In this document: piece after piece, positions 55,822 to 64,000 of the stretch
How the letters are laid out: every line of letters begins with the position of its first letter
How positions within the stretch are numbered: the first letter of the stretch is position 1
Source: Gammaproteobacteria bacterium
Lineage (GTDB): Bacteria; Pseudomonadota; Gammaproteobacteria; Pseudomonadales; Cellvibrionaceae
Assembly: GCA_004172865.1 (NCBI GenBank)
Contig: SEBV01000011.1
Span: 124,001 to 188,000, forward strand
Direction of reading: 5' to 3'
DNA: 64,000 bases
The notes under the pieces: model-generated
Databases searched by the model: none
The model's input: only the letters and a program-made list of their open reading frames with translations
What the model was told of the DNA's origin: nothing
Translations under genes and position numbers: made by a program

Positions 55822-56697
55822 GTGGCGACGGCTGTTATTTTAATTATGCTTAGCGCTTTATCAGATAACTCCTACGCTGAAGATTCAGCTCCAATTGTAG
55901 TGCGCTACCCTGCTTCAGATTCGAACCCTTATTACTACAAACGCGTGAAGTATTTTGTTGAGATACTTGAACTCGCACTTTCTAAATCAGATCACAAATA
56001 TGAGCTACAAAAAATAACATTGCCGTTCATGAATGAGAGTCGGTCCAAGACAAATATAACTGCAAATTTATATGAAGTTCACTGGCTTAACGCTCAACCG
56101 TTTTTAGACGAAGACTTACAACCCATCCGAATTCCTTTGTGCAAAGGACTAACCGGCTGGCGAATTTTATTTATACGGCCCGAAAGCCAGAATGAATTTT
56201 TGTCGATTGAAGGCCTGAATGATTTACGCCAATACACTGCAGGCCACGGCAATGACTGGCCCGACGCGGCACGCTATTCAAGCCTGCATTTACCGCAAAA
56301 ATTGTCCGGCAGTTGGCGTGGGCTCTTCTATATGCTCAAACAAAATCGTATCGATTATTTATCGCGTTCAGCGCTAGAAATATACGATGAGGAAGATGCT
56401 TTTCCAGAATTAAATTTAAAAGTTGAGTCTCATTTAGTAGTTCATTACCCCGCGGCTTATTATTTTTATGTTAAAAAAACCAATCACAAATTAGCGGCAG
56501 ATATTCAAGTAGGACTGGAACGCGCGATTGCAGATGGTTCATTTAATAAAATATTTAATCGTTATTTTAGTGAAAAAATTAAACGATTGGATTTAGAAAA
56601 TCGTCACCAAATTCAAATCGTCGCACCGGAAGATGAAAATTTAATAGCGGATAAAAAAGCGCATCCCACTTATTGGTATACAGGAAAATCAGAGTAG
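55822..56697 (+). CDS. Solute-binding-like periplasmic protein
   Basis: 291 residues from a GTG at 55822; an ATG at 55846 (MLSALSDNSYAED) is an alternative. A short signal peptide ends near SYA-ED. The domain resembles bacterial extracellular solute-binding family 3 in its late part (YYFYVKKTNHKLAADIQVG, IADGSFNKIFNRYF), which is a common signature of amino-acid-type binding or sensory domains. No transporter genes lie beside it, so it may be a stand-alone sensor or exported binding protein. Confidence 0.65.
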   Translation: MATAVILIMLSALSDNSYAEDSAPIVVRYPASDSNPYYYKRVKYFVEILELALSKSDHKYELQKITLPFMNESRSKTNITANLYEVHWLNAQPFLDEDLQPIRIPLCKGLTGWRILFIRPESQNEFLSIEGLNDLRQYTAGHGNDWPDAARYSSLHLPQKLSGSWRGLFYMLKQNRIDYLSRSALEIYDEEDAFPELNLKVESHLVVHYPAAYYFYVKKTNHKLAADIQVGLERAIADGSFNKIFNRYFSEKIKRLDLENRHQIQIVAPEDENLIADKKAHPTYWYTGKSE

Positions 56698-56724
56698 AAA
56701 AAATTAAAATTAAAATTGTCACCA

Positions 56725-56762
56725 TAAAAAAGCCCCGCCAGCTTTCACTGGCGGGGCTTTTT
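56725..56762. terminator. Bidirectional terminator between convergent genes
   Basis: AAAAAGCCCCGCCAG and CTGGCGGGGCTTTTT form a 15-bp stem with a 6-base loop; T-runs on both strands allow it to serve both the upstream plus gene and the minus-strand EF-G gene. Confidence 0.9.
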
Positions 56763-56780
56763 AAGGCTAGCTAAAAAATA

Positions 56781-58877
56781 TTACTTAGCAGCGGCTGCAG
56801 CAGCTTTCTTTTCTTTCTCTTTAGCAATTACCGCTTCAGCTACGTTGCTTGGGCAAGCAGAGTAGTGAGAGAACTCCATTGAGAACTGACCACGACCTGA
56901 AGTCATAGTACGCAAGGTGCTGATGTAACCAAACATTTCTGACAGTGGAACGTCAGCTTTAATACGCACGCCAGTTACGTTAGCTTCTTGACCAGAAAGC
57001 TGGCCACGACGACGGTTCAAGTCACCAATAACATCACCTACGTGATCTTCTGGGCTATACACGTCAACTTTCATGATTGGCTCAAGCAATTGTGGACCAG
57101 CTTTCGGCATAGATTGACGGAAAGCGCCTTTTGCAGCGATTTCGAACGCAATTGCAGAGGAGTCAACGGCGTGGAACGCACCATCGTTAAGGTCAACAAT
57201 AACGTCCAACACTGGGAAGCCTGCCAAAGTACCGGTAGACATCATTGAGCGGAAGCCCTTCTCAATCGCCGGGTAGAATTCTTTCGGAACGCTACCACCA
57301 ACAACTGATGTAGTGAACGTAAAGCCAGTGTTTGGCTCACCTGGTTTAATGGTGTAGTCGATCTTACCGTACTGACCAGAACCACCAGATTGCTTCTTGT
57401 GGGTATAGCTGTCTTCAATTTCACGAGTGATGGTTTCGCGGTAAGCCACTTGCGGTTGACCTACTACTAACTCAACACCGTAAGTACGCTTCAGAACGTC
57501 TACTTTAATATCCAAGTGCAATTCACCCATACCTTTAAGGATGGTTTCACCTGAGTCGATATCAGTTTCAACACGGAAGGTTGGATCTTCAGCAACCATT
57601 TTACCAATCGCAATACCCATCTTCTCAGTTGAGCCTTTGTCTTTTGGCGTAACAGAGATAGAGATTACTGGCTCTGGGAACACCATCGCTTCCAAAGTAC
57701 ATTCGTGCTTAGGATCGCAAAGGGTGTGACCAGTCTGAACGTTTTTCATGCCTACGATAGCAATAATGTCGCCCGCTTCAGCATGACTCAATTCATTACG
57801 CTCGTTCGCTTGCATCTCAACCATACGGCCAACACGTTCGGTTTTACCGGTAAACGAGTTGAGGATGGTGTCGCCTTTCGCCAATTTACCAGAGTAAATA
57901 CGTACGAAAGTCAGGGCGCCGAAACGGTCGTCCATGATTTTGAATGCCAAAGCGCGGAAAGGCTCATCAGCAGAAACGATTGCGAATTGACCGTTTGGAT
58001 TACCTTCTTCGTCAGTCAAAGGCTGTGGGTTAACTTCGTGCGGAGCTGGCAAATAATCAACAACAGCGTCCAACAAGAGTTGCATACCTTTGTTCTTAAA
58101 GGCAGAACCACAGTAAGTTGGGAAGAATGCTAATTCGCGAGTACCTTTACGGATGCAGCGCTTGATGTCTTCAACTGAAGGCTCTTCGCCTTCCATGTAA
58201 GCCATCAGCAAGTCGTCGTCTTGTTCTACTGCGGTTTCGATCAATTGGCCGCGGTACAGCTCAACGTCATCAACCATGTCAGCAGGAACGTCCACTACGT
58301 TGTAGTTTTCTGGTTGGCCAGTTTCGTCCCATACGTAAGCTTTGCGGCTTAACAAATCCACAACACCTACGAAATCATCTTCAATGCCGATTGGCAATGT
58401 CATGATCAATGGGTTTGCGCCCAATACTTTTTTCACTTGCGCGGTAACTTTCAAGAAGTCAGCGCCGATACGGTCAAGTTTGTTTACGAAAATCAAACGA
58501 GATACTTTTGAGTCGTTCGCGTAACGCCAGTTGGTTTCTGACTGTGGCTCAACGCCGCCAGAACCACAGAATACGCCGATACCGCCATCGAGAACTTTCA
58601 ATGAACGATATACTTCAACGGTGAAGTCAACGTGTCCGGGGGTATCAATTACGTTGAAGCGCGTGCCCTTCCAGAAACAGCTCACCGCTGCAGACTGAAT
58701 GGTAATACCGCGCTCAGCTTCTTGTTCCATAAAGTCGGTCGTAGATTCACCTTCGTGAACTTCACCAATCTTGTGGATTCTACCGGTGAGCTTAAGGATA
58801 CGCTCGGTAGTGGTGGTTTTACCGGCATCAACGTGGGCGAAGATACCAATGTTTCTGTATAGGGATAAGTCAGTCAT
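56781..58877 (-). CDS. fusA: Translation elongation factor G (EF-G)
   Basis: 698 residues. The G1 motif is [15 protein letters not shown], the switch I region has [12 protein letters not shown]3 is DTPGHVDF and G4 is VNKLDR. Later domains are complete, ending in [14 protein letters not shown] and an Ala/Lys tail. EF-G drives ribosome translocation and recycling. The gene is outside the str operon (no rpsL/rpsG/tuf beside it), so it is probably a second EF-G copy or a dispersed housekeeping gene. The terminator at 56725 follows. Confidence 0.95.
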   Translation of the reverse strand: MTDLSLYRNIGIFAHVDAGKTTTTERILKLTGRIHKIGEVHEGESTTDFMEQEAERGITIQSAAVSCFWKGTRFNVIDTPGHVDFTVEVYRSLKVLDGGIGVFCGSGGVEPQSETNWRYANDSKVSRLIFVNKLDRIGADFLKVTAQVKKVLGANPLIMTLPIGIEDDFVGVVDLLSRKAYVWDETGQPENYNVVDVPADMVDDVELYRGQLIETAVEQDDDLLMAYMEGEEPSVEDIKRCIRKGTRELAFFPTYCGSAFKNKGMQLLLDAVVDYLPAPHEVNPQPLTDEEGNPNGQFAIVSADEPFRALAFKIMDDRFGALTFVRIYSGKLAKGDTILNSFTGKTERVGRMVEMQANERNELSHAEAGDIIAIVGMKNVQTGHTLCDPKHECTLEAMVFPEPVISISVTPKDKGSTEKMGIAIGKMVAEDPTFRVETDIDSGETILKGMGELHLDIKVDVLKRTYGVELVVGQPQVAYRETITREIEDSYTHKKQSGGSGQYGKIDYTIKPGEPNTGFTFTTSVVGGSVPKEFYPAIEKGFRSMMSTGTLAGFPVLDVIVDLNDGAFHAVDSSAIAFEIAAKGAFRQSMPKAGPQLLEPIMKVDVYSPEDHVGDVIGDLNRRRGQLSGQEANVTGVRIKADVPLSEMFGYISTLRTMTSGRGQFSMEFSHYSACPSNVAEAVIAKEKEKKAAAAAAK

Positions 58878-59104
58878 AGCGCTCTCTATAAGCTGGGGTT
58901 AAAAATAGCGCTGCAATATACAGGAATTTATACAGATTTGCCCGCATAAAAATGAATCAAATTTCACTTTCGGTTGCTTTTAGGTGTTTTAAAGCCAGAA
59001 GCTGCTCAATAGACAATATTTGGCAACTTCAAACTACGGATAATTCACCGCAAACATCCAATAAAATTGATTTAGGCGACAGTCGCCACGCATGTGCACG
59101 CTGA

Positions 59105-59623
59105 TTATTCGATGGATTCTTCTTTTATTTGTTTTGGTGAAGGATTGGGAAATTTGGTTTTATCCTCATCGCCAGCTGCATCGTTGCATTCGCCACTAAC
59201 TTGAATCGCGCCGGGGCGATTCTTTTTATCCAGTTGTTTATAGCCTTGACGGCAAAAACCCGTATCGCCAAGTTTTGCGACCAGTCCTTCGTCAAATAAA
59301 AAGTTAAAGCGATCATCAACTGCGTTTTCATCGCCCGACTTTTTGTCGCCGTGTGAATGATCACGATCTCCAGGTGGAGGGCCGTCGTGCCCACCTCCTC
59401 CCGGACCACCATGACCGCCGCCATGGCCGCCATGTTTCCCGCCGCCGCCACGTTTGTCTGAATCGGGTAGATCCATAACCAACGCATAGCTAAATTGTTT
59501 AGTGCCATCGCGCTTTATTAGAGTGACAAAAGATTCCTGGGTTTTAGGTGGTTTAGATTCATGACTTGCACAAGCAGCCAAGGCAAATGTGAAAGTAATT
59601 ATGATTAGTTTTGAAAAATTCAT
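59105..59623 (-). CDS. His/Gly-rich lipoprotein
   Basis: 172 residues with a lipoprotein signal (MNFSKLIIITFTFALAACAS, lipobox LAAC). A central low-complexity stretch (~60-100) is rich in Gly, His, Asp and Pro (GGHGGGHGGPGGGG...), which could bind metal ions. The C-terminal half has two Cys (FCRQG, GECND). Outer-membrane or periplasmic location is expected. Function is unknown. Confidence 0.65.
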   Translation of the reverse strand: MNFSKLIIITFTFALAACASHESKPPKTQESFVTLIKRDGTKQFSYALVMDLPDSDKRGGGGKHGGHGGGHGGPGGGGHDGPPPGDRDHSHGDKKSGDENAVDDRFNFLFDEGLVAKLGDTGFCRQGYKQLDKKNRPGAIQVSGECNDAAGDEDKTKFPNPSPKQIKEESIE

Positions 59624-59805
59624 TACAGATCCTCAGAATAAAATTATGTGTCGAGTAGACTCTTGCGGGTGAAAAAATTCAGCCGCGAAAAAAGAAGTCT
59701 TATTGTTTGCACAATCACCATCGACACACGCAATCGGTTCCCCGCAATAAAAATGCATCACCAACAGATAGTTCGCGTAAAATATTTTAAATTCCATTAA
59801 TAGCC

Positions 59806-60447
59806 GTGACTGCCGTGAACAAAAATTCCCTACCCGTTTTATACACCTTTAGGCGTTGCCCCTACGCAATGCGTGCACGCATGGCAATTTATAGAGCGGG
59901 AATTAAAGTGGAATCCATTGAGGTTTCATTAAAAAATAAACCGCAAAGTTTGTTGGATTATTCACCCAAAGCGACAGTGCCAGTATTAGTAACAATCAGA
60001 GGTAAAGTTATCGAACAAAGCCGCGACATTATGATGTGGGCACTCAACCAATCAGATCGCGATAATTGGTTGATGCAAACTGATTCAGTTGCGCAAGAAC
60101 AGATGAAAAAACTCATCGATACCTGCGACAACGATTTTAAACCCTTGTTGGATCGCTACAAATATTTCGATCGTTACCCGGAATTTTCTCAGCAAGATTA
60201 TCGCCAGCAAGCAGAATTTTTTTTGCAGTTACTGGATGACCGCCTAGCTCAAAATAATTTTCTAATGGATAAAAATATGCGGCTTGCCGACATTGCTATC
60301 TTTCCCTTCGTTCGACAATTTGCGAATACCGATACAGAGTGGTTTAACGCCAGCAAATATAAAAACCTACAGCGCTGGCTAAATGTTTGCGTTAACACAA
60401 CCATGTTCGAAACGATTATGGCGAACCGAAAAAATCTGAATAAATAA
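59806..60447 (+). CDS. Glutathione S-transferase family protein
   Basis: 213 residues from a GTG. The N-terminal thioredoxin-like domain has FRRCPYAMRARMAI with the CPYA active-site motif, PVLVTIRGKVIEQSRDI (cis-Pro loop and SRDI) and an all-helical C-terminal domain with LADIAIFPFVRQ. The Cys-containing motif suggests an omega/beta-like or glutaredoxin-type GST that acts on thiols. It is a stand-alone gene. Confidence 0.85.
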   Translation: MTAVNKNSLPVLYTFRRCPYAMRARMAIYRAGIKVESIEVSLKNKPQSLLDYSPKATVPVLVTIRGKVIEQSRDIMMWALNQSDRDNWLMQTDSVAQEQMKKLIDTCDNDFKPLLDRYKYFDRYPEFSQQDYRQQAEFFLQLLDDRLAQNNFLMDKNMRLADIAIFPFVRQFANTDTEWFNASKYKNLQRWLNVCVNTTMFETIMANRKNLNK

Positions 60448-60752
60448 ATGCTTAGCAAATTTGCGTGCCGAATTTTTTTCGGCGTTATTGTTTTTGTAAC
60501 TATTTGAAACGGCTAAACGCGATAGGCGCACATAATTTGAATTTCCAATCACCTAAATATTGATTAGAACCATTAACTGCAGTAGTGTCGCGGTCTCGCT
60601 TGAGAGTTTCTGCACGTCGCTGCAGGCAGCCGTCTCCAGGCAGATATAAATAAAATAAAAATTGATAGTTTTACTGGAAAAAACTTTAGATCCCCAAGCT
60701 GTGCAATGAACCTCGGTCAATCCGTCCTAATAACCAAGACGAGATTGAAACT
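60448..60752. other. Intergenic region upstream of pectate lyase
   Basis: No gene seen. It includes the promoter of the pectate lyase gene and a short GC-rich palindromic stretch (CTGCACGTCGCTGCAG, around 60612-60627). No recognised operator. Confidence 0.4.
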
Positions 60753-62600
60753 ATGAATACCCAAAGATCTACAATAACGAAAAAAAAGATTGGTTTTGCC
60801 CTTAAGTCAATGACAGCTGCGGCAGCCTTGCTTACCAGCGGCATGGCATTTGCTGCAGCCACCGGTGGTTTTTCTACTACTGACGGCGGTAACTTAACAG
60901 GTGCTAAATCTTTCACTGCTGCAACCTACCAAGAAATTAATACCATTATTGCGAACGCCAAGCTCGATGCTAATGGCGACAAAGTAACTGGTGGCGCTTA
61001 TCCCGTCATCATCACCTACACCGGCAATGAAGATTCACTAATTGCACAAATCATCAAAGACTCTACGATTGATGCGTCGCATAACTGCCCGAATCCACAT
61101 TGGAGCGATGCTTACCGCGAAGTGCAAATCAAGGAATTCACCAAAGGTATTACCATTATTGGTGCCAATGGTTCATCGGCTAACTTTGGTATCACTATTA
61201 TCAAAAGTAATAACGTTGTTGTTCGCAATATGAAAATTGGTGCCCTTGGCGGCGCCAGCAACGATGCAGATATGCTGCGCGTTGATACCAGCTCGAACGT
61301 ATGGCTCGACCATAACGAATTGTTTGCCGTTAACAATGAATGTAATGGTTCTCCCGATGGCGACTTAACCTTTGAAAGTGCGATTGATATTAAAAAGGAT
61401 TCGCACAACATCACCGTTTCTTACAACTTTATCCATGACAGCAAAAAAGTTGGTTTGGATGGTTCAAGCAGCAGCGATATTGCTGGTGGCCGTGAAATCA
61501 CTTTCCACCACAACGTTTACAAAAACGTAAACGCTCGTTTGCCATTACAACGTGGCGGCTGGACGCATATGTATAACAACCTCTATGACGGCATTACCGA
61601 CTCAGGTATCAATGTGCGTCAAGCTGGTTACGCGTTGATTGAAAAAAACTGGTTTGAAAATGCCAAGAACCCTGTGACCTGTCGTTACGATAGCAGCAAC
61701 TGCGGTTGGTGGGACTTACGTGACAACAACGTTAAAAACCCGGGCGACTTTGCAACCTACAACATTACTTGGTCAAGCGGCGGCACTATTGATGCAACCA
61801 ACTGGACAACCACTGCACCTTTCCCAATTAGCATTCCTTACAGCTACTCGCCAGCAACTCCACAATGCGTAAAAGACAAGTTACTTAGCGTTGCGGGTGT
61901 CGGCAAAAACAATGCGCAATTGAGTGTTTCAGGTTGTGGTACTACTAGCAGCTCGGTAGCAACAACTTCGAGCAAGTCGTCTAGCTCGGTGGTTGTGGCT
62001 TCATCAAGTAAGTCTTCAAGCTCTGTGGCGGCTACGTCTTCAAGCAAATCATCAAGTTCAGTAGCGACAACATCTTCGAGCAAATCTTCAAGCTCGGCCG
62101 CTTCTGGCACTATTACGCTATCGGCTTCTGCTGGCAGCGGTGGTATTAGCTTAAGCTGGGGCGCAAATAATCTTACCTTCGGCTCTCAAGAAGTTTATCG
62201 CGATACGGACTCGGATGTATCAGGTAGGGTGAGAATTGCCACAGTGGCGTCAACCGTTCGTGCTTATACCGACACCACCGCTGCAGCGGGCCAAACTTAC
62301 TACTACTGGATCAAGAATACGACCAGTGGTGTAGTCACCAACTCGAACGCAGCTTCAGCAACTGTCACTAGCAGCGGCCCAGTTTTGACTGGCACTGGCG
62401 ATTATCCAGACGGCTTCTCAAAATGTGCTGATCTGGGCGCAACTTGCTCTTTGGAATCTGGCGATGGTTGGGTAGCATTTGGCCGTAAAGGTAAGTGGGT
62501 CACTAAGAAAGTGTCTGTACCGGGCTCAATTGCTTGTACCGTTGCGGCCTTTGGTTCTGATCCAGCAGGCAACCCAAACAAGTGTTCTTATAAGCGTTAA
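60753..62600 (+). CDS. Secreted modular type 1 pectate lyase
   Basis: 615 residues. A long signal peptide (...ALLTSGMAFA-AAT) precedes the PL1 beta-helix domain (~30-390), with SSNVWLDHNEL, ESAIDIKKDSHNITVSYN and RLPLQRGGWTHMYNNLY carrying the family's Asp and Arg residues. A Ser-rich linker (~400-452), encoded by repeated TCTTCAAGC-type DNA, joins a fibronectin-III-like domain (~455-545) and a Cys-containing C-terminal module (~550-615; CADLGATCSLESGDGW) that probably binds polysaccharide. Ser-rich linkers are typical of Cellvibrio enzymes. It cleaves polygalacturonate by beta-elimination outside the cell. A strong terminator follows. Confidence 0.92.
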   Translation: MNTQRSTITKKKIGFALKSMTAAAALLTSGMAFAAATGGFSTTDGGNLTGAKSFTAATYQEINTIIANAKLDANGDKVTGGAYPVIITYTGNEDSLIAQIIKDSTIDASHNCPNPHWSDAYREVQIKEFTKGITIIGANGSSANFGITIIKSNNVVVRNMKIGALGGASNDADMLRVDTSSNVWLDHNELFAVNNECNGSPDGDLTFESAIDIKKDSHNITVSYNFIHDSKKVGLDGSSSSDIAGGREITFHHNVYKNVNARLPLQRGGWTHMYNNLYDGITDSGINVRQAGYALIEKNWFENAKNPVTCRYDSSNCGWWDLRDNNVKNPGDFATYNITWSSGGTIDATNWTTTAPFPISIPYSYSPATPQCVKDKLLSVAGVGKNNAQLSVSGCGTTSSSVATTSSKSSSSVVVASSSKSSSSVAATSSSKSSSSVATTSSSKSSSSAASGTITLSASAGSGGISLSWGANNLTFGSQEVYRDTDSDVSGRVRIATVASTVRAYTDTTAAAGQTYYYWIKNTTSGVVTNSNAASATVTSSGPVLTGTGDYPDGFSKCADLGATCSLESGDGWVAFGRKGKWVTKKVSVPGSIACTVAAFGSDPAGNPNKCSYKR

Positions 62601-62620
62601 TCTTTAAAGCTTAAATCCCG

Positions 62621-62657
62621 TGGGCAAAACGATCTCAAGTCGTTTTGCCCATTTTTT
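62621..62657 (+). terminator. Terminator after pectate lyase
   Basis: TGGGCAAAACGA and TCGTTTTGCCCA form a 12-bp stem with a 7-base loop followed by TTTTTT. Confidence 0.9.
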
Positions 62658-62784
62658 TAACATCAATAAAGTAATCCTGAATTACCACTTCATAAAATCC
62701 CAAGATCATTTCTTAGCTCGCCTCGCCGTTAAACAGGTTATTATTCCCGCCTACATAATTTTCAGATGAGTGCTCAACAAGCTC

Positions 62785-63414
62785 ATGAATAAACTTTTTA
62801 TCATAGGCTTGCCGCGCACGGGTACGACAAGCATTAGCGTCGCGCTACTGGAGCATAATTTTAAGGTAGCGCATACAGCCTATACAAAGCGCGCGTTTGA
62901 ATTGGCAGATGTTATTTCAGATGCGCCCTGTTTCAGTGATTACGTTCAGCTGGACGAGTTATTTCCCTGCTCAAAATTTGTTTATTTGGAGCGCGATCTG
63001 GAAAGCTGGATACCTTCGATACAAATGTTATTGAAAAAAATGCAACCTGAGCTGCATGAAAAAACTGGTTATTTACATCCTGTACTTAAACGCTCCTTTA
63101 GTACAACTTTTGAATTATTAACTACAATTGATCCATTCGATCACCAACATTTGAAATCCTGCTACCTTAAGCATCAAGATAAAGTTTTTAACTATTTTAA
63201 ACATCGTAATGATTTATTAAGTATTGATATTAGCGAGAAAAACAGTTTAAAAAAGTTGTTGGATTTTCTAGGTATTCAAGCTGAAAACTCTACCGATTTT
63301 CCTCACCTCAATAAAGGCAAGCAAGTAGATAACTGGAAGGAGTTTAAACACCCCAATAAAATTAATTCCTTGAGCGCAGGCAAAGAACATAGAAAGTTTT
63401 TCGATTATAAATAG
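62785..63414 (+). CDS. Sulfotransferase-like protein
   Basis: 209 residues from the ATG at 62785; a GTG at 62770 is also in frame. The N-terminus FIIGLPRTGTTSISVALL has the PAPS/P-loop-like signature of sulfotransferases, followed by FVYLERDLESWIPSIQ (the 3'-phosphate-binding region). The C-terminus contains DFLGIQAENSTDFPHLN. Such enzymes transfer sulfate to sugars, lipids or proteins; the acceptor is unknown. It lies between the pectate lyase and a partial secreted protein. Confidence 0.75.
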   Translation: MNKLFIIGLPRTGTTSISVALLEHNFKVAHTAYTKRAFELADVISDAPCFSDYVQLDELFPCSKFVYLERDLESWIPSIQMLLKKMQPELHEKTGYLHPVLKRSFSTTFELLTTIDPFDHQHLKSCYLKHQDKVFNYFKHRNDLLSIDISEKNSLKKLLDFLGIQAENSTDFPHLNKGKQVDNWKEFKHPNKINSLSAGKEHRKFFDYK

Positions 63415-63483
63415 CTATAAATAAATCAGCCCATCCGCTTAACGGATCGCTTTGGCAGGAACAATTTTAAAAGAGAAATAATA

Positions 63484-64000
63484 ATGCTTCATAAATTTCA
63501 GTTAAGTACGTTAGCTACTCTATTTTGTTTATCACTAGCGTTTGAAGCAAACGCACAGCAACCACCAGCACCGCCGTCTCCTCAAAATAATGCGACGGAA
63601 ATATTGATCACCGGCCAGCAAAATGCGTCAAAATGGTTTCGTGCGGAAAGCCAGCATTTTATTGTTTTTGCGGATACGCGACGTGAAGATGTCACGCAGC
63701 TGTTGAGCAATCTGGAACGATTGGATTATCTATTACGCACCTATATGAAAATCAATAAAGAAGCGGAACAAAAACTAACGCTTTATTATCAAGACAGCGC
63801 TAATGGGCTTAAAGAAGTAGCAAAAGACCAACCGCCATTTGCTATCGGGCTTTACAACAGCTGCGAATCGGGCGTGCAAGGTTTTGGCATTCATTTAAAA
63901 CGCATCGCCACTTTAACGGACGAACAACTAACAAAGCCGCTGAACGAAAGTCTTTCTTATATTTTTGAAGCTTATACCCGGCACTTTATTTACCGCTACA
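63484..64000 (+). CDS. Secreted protein, 3' truncated by window edge
   Basis: The frame runs from an ATG at 63484 (AGAG upstream) to the window end without a stop. It opens with a signal peptide (MLHKFQLSTLATLFCLSLAF...ANAQQ) and a Pro/Gln-rich start. The visible body ([40 protein letters not shown]) is like the N-terminal portion of tetratricopeptide or peptidase-like periplasmic proteins that read F-x-V-x-A/S-D. Exact family not assignable from the fragment. Confidence 0.7.
   Translation, partial: MLHKFQLSTLATLFCLSLAFEANAQQPPAPPSPQNNATEILITGQQNASKWFRAESQHFIVFADTRREDVTQLLSNLERLDYLLRTYMKINKEAEQKLTLYYQDSANGLKEVAKDQPPFAIGLYNSCESGVQGFGIHLKRIATLTDEQLTKPLNESLSYIFEAYTRHFIYRY

Noticed and set aside
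61844-62110. 88-codon minus-strand open frame opposite the pectate lyase linker
   Set aside because: It is the antisense shadow of the Ser-rich linker repeats, which give a Leu/Glu-rich artefact.

Overview
The window looks like part of the chromosome of a Cellvibrio-like gammaproteobacterium. The strongest hint is a type 1 pectate lyase with a long Ser-rich linker and a Cys-containing C-terminal module, a layout typical of Cellvibrio plant-wall enzymes. A stand-alone EF-G, a Fur-box-controlled TonB siderophore receptor and CsrA also fit. This taxonomic call is inference from gene content only. The two flanks (about 1-9.3 kb and 53-64 kb) look like ordinary host genes. The middle (9.6-52 kb) is visibly richer in A+T and packed with accessory modules.

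Layout: (1) 0-4.7 kb, RHS-repeat proteins with a variable C-terminal tip, a HEAT-like candidate immunity protein and an orphan coding remnant. (2) 5.5-9.3 kb, a large soluble hybrid sensor histidine kinase, with small inverted-repeat (MITE-like) elements on both sides. (3) 9.7-12.2 kb, a three-gene minus-strand operon ending in an Mrr/PD-(D/E)XK-like nuclease. (4) 13.1-24.1 kb, a six-gene minus-strand cassette: TerY-like vWA protein, PP2C phosphatase, Ser/Thr kinase, giant TerB-domain membrane protein, BrxD-like ATPase and Lhr/BrxHI-like helicase. This is a kinase/phosphatase signalling triad wired to a DNA-processing module and is a likely stress or phage-defence system. (5) 24.3-24.9 kb, a mini-operon of a CsrA paralogue, a 27-residue membrane peptide and a 72-residue protein. 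(6) 25.7-34.6 kb, a putative ribosomally made secreted peptide cluster: a Cys-rich double-glycine precursor, HlyD adaptor, C39-peptidase ABC exporter, two GT4 glycosyltransferases, a secreted-type hydrolase and a TauD-like 2-oxoglutarate dioxygenase. (7) 35-38.3 kb, a methyltransferase, a HAD/DUF2384 fusion and a membrane protein.

(8) 38.5-46.5 kb is a Tn7-like transposition module. It contains a small Xre regulator with three matching 17-bp palindromic sites, a structured non-coding stretch, an unknown ORF overlapping tnsA, then tnsA, tnsB, a Walker-A-less TnsC paralogue, a canonical TnsC and a TniQ with about six repeated helix-turn-helix units. It is followed by a terminator and an array of five 18-bp direct repeats that resemble TnsB-binding sites at a transposon end. 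(9) 46.7-53.0 kb holds an SDH-type Clp-fold protease, a TPR lipoprotein between two copies of a ~140-bp repeat, a DUF4365 protein and several small unknown or secreted proteins.

(10) 53.2-64 kb returns to host-like genes: TonB receptor, solute-binding-like protein, EF-G, a His/Gly-rich lipoprotein, a GST, the pectate lyase, a sulfotransferase-like protein and a truncated secreted protein at the edge.

The most novel-looking systems are the glycosylation/hydroxylation-type peptide cluster (6) and the Tn7-like element with the degenerate second TnsC and HTH-array TniQ (8). The Ter/BREX-like cassette (4) resembles arrangements predicted in the literature on Ter systems. No tRNA, rRNA or CRISPR array was seen.
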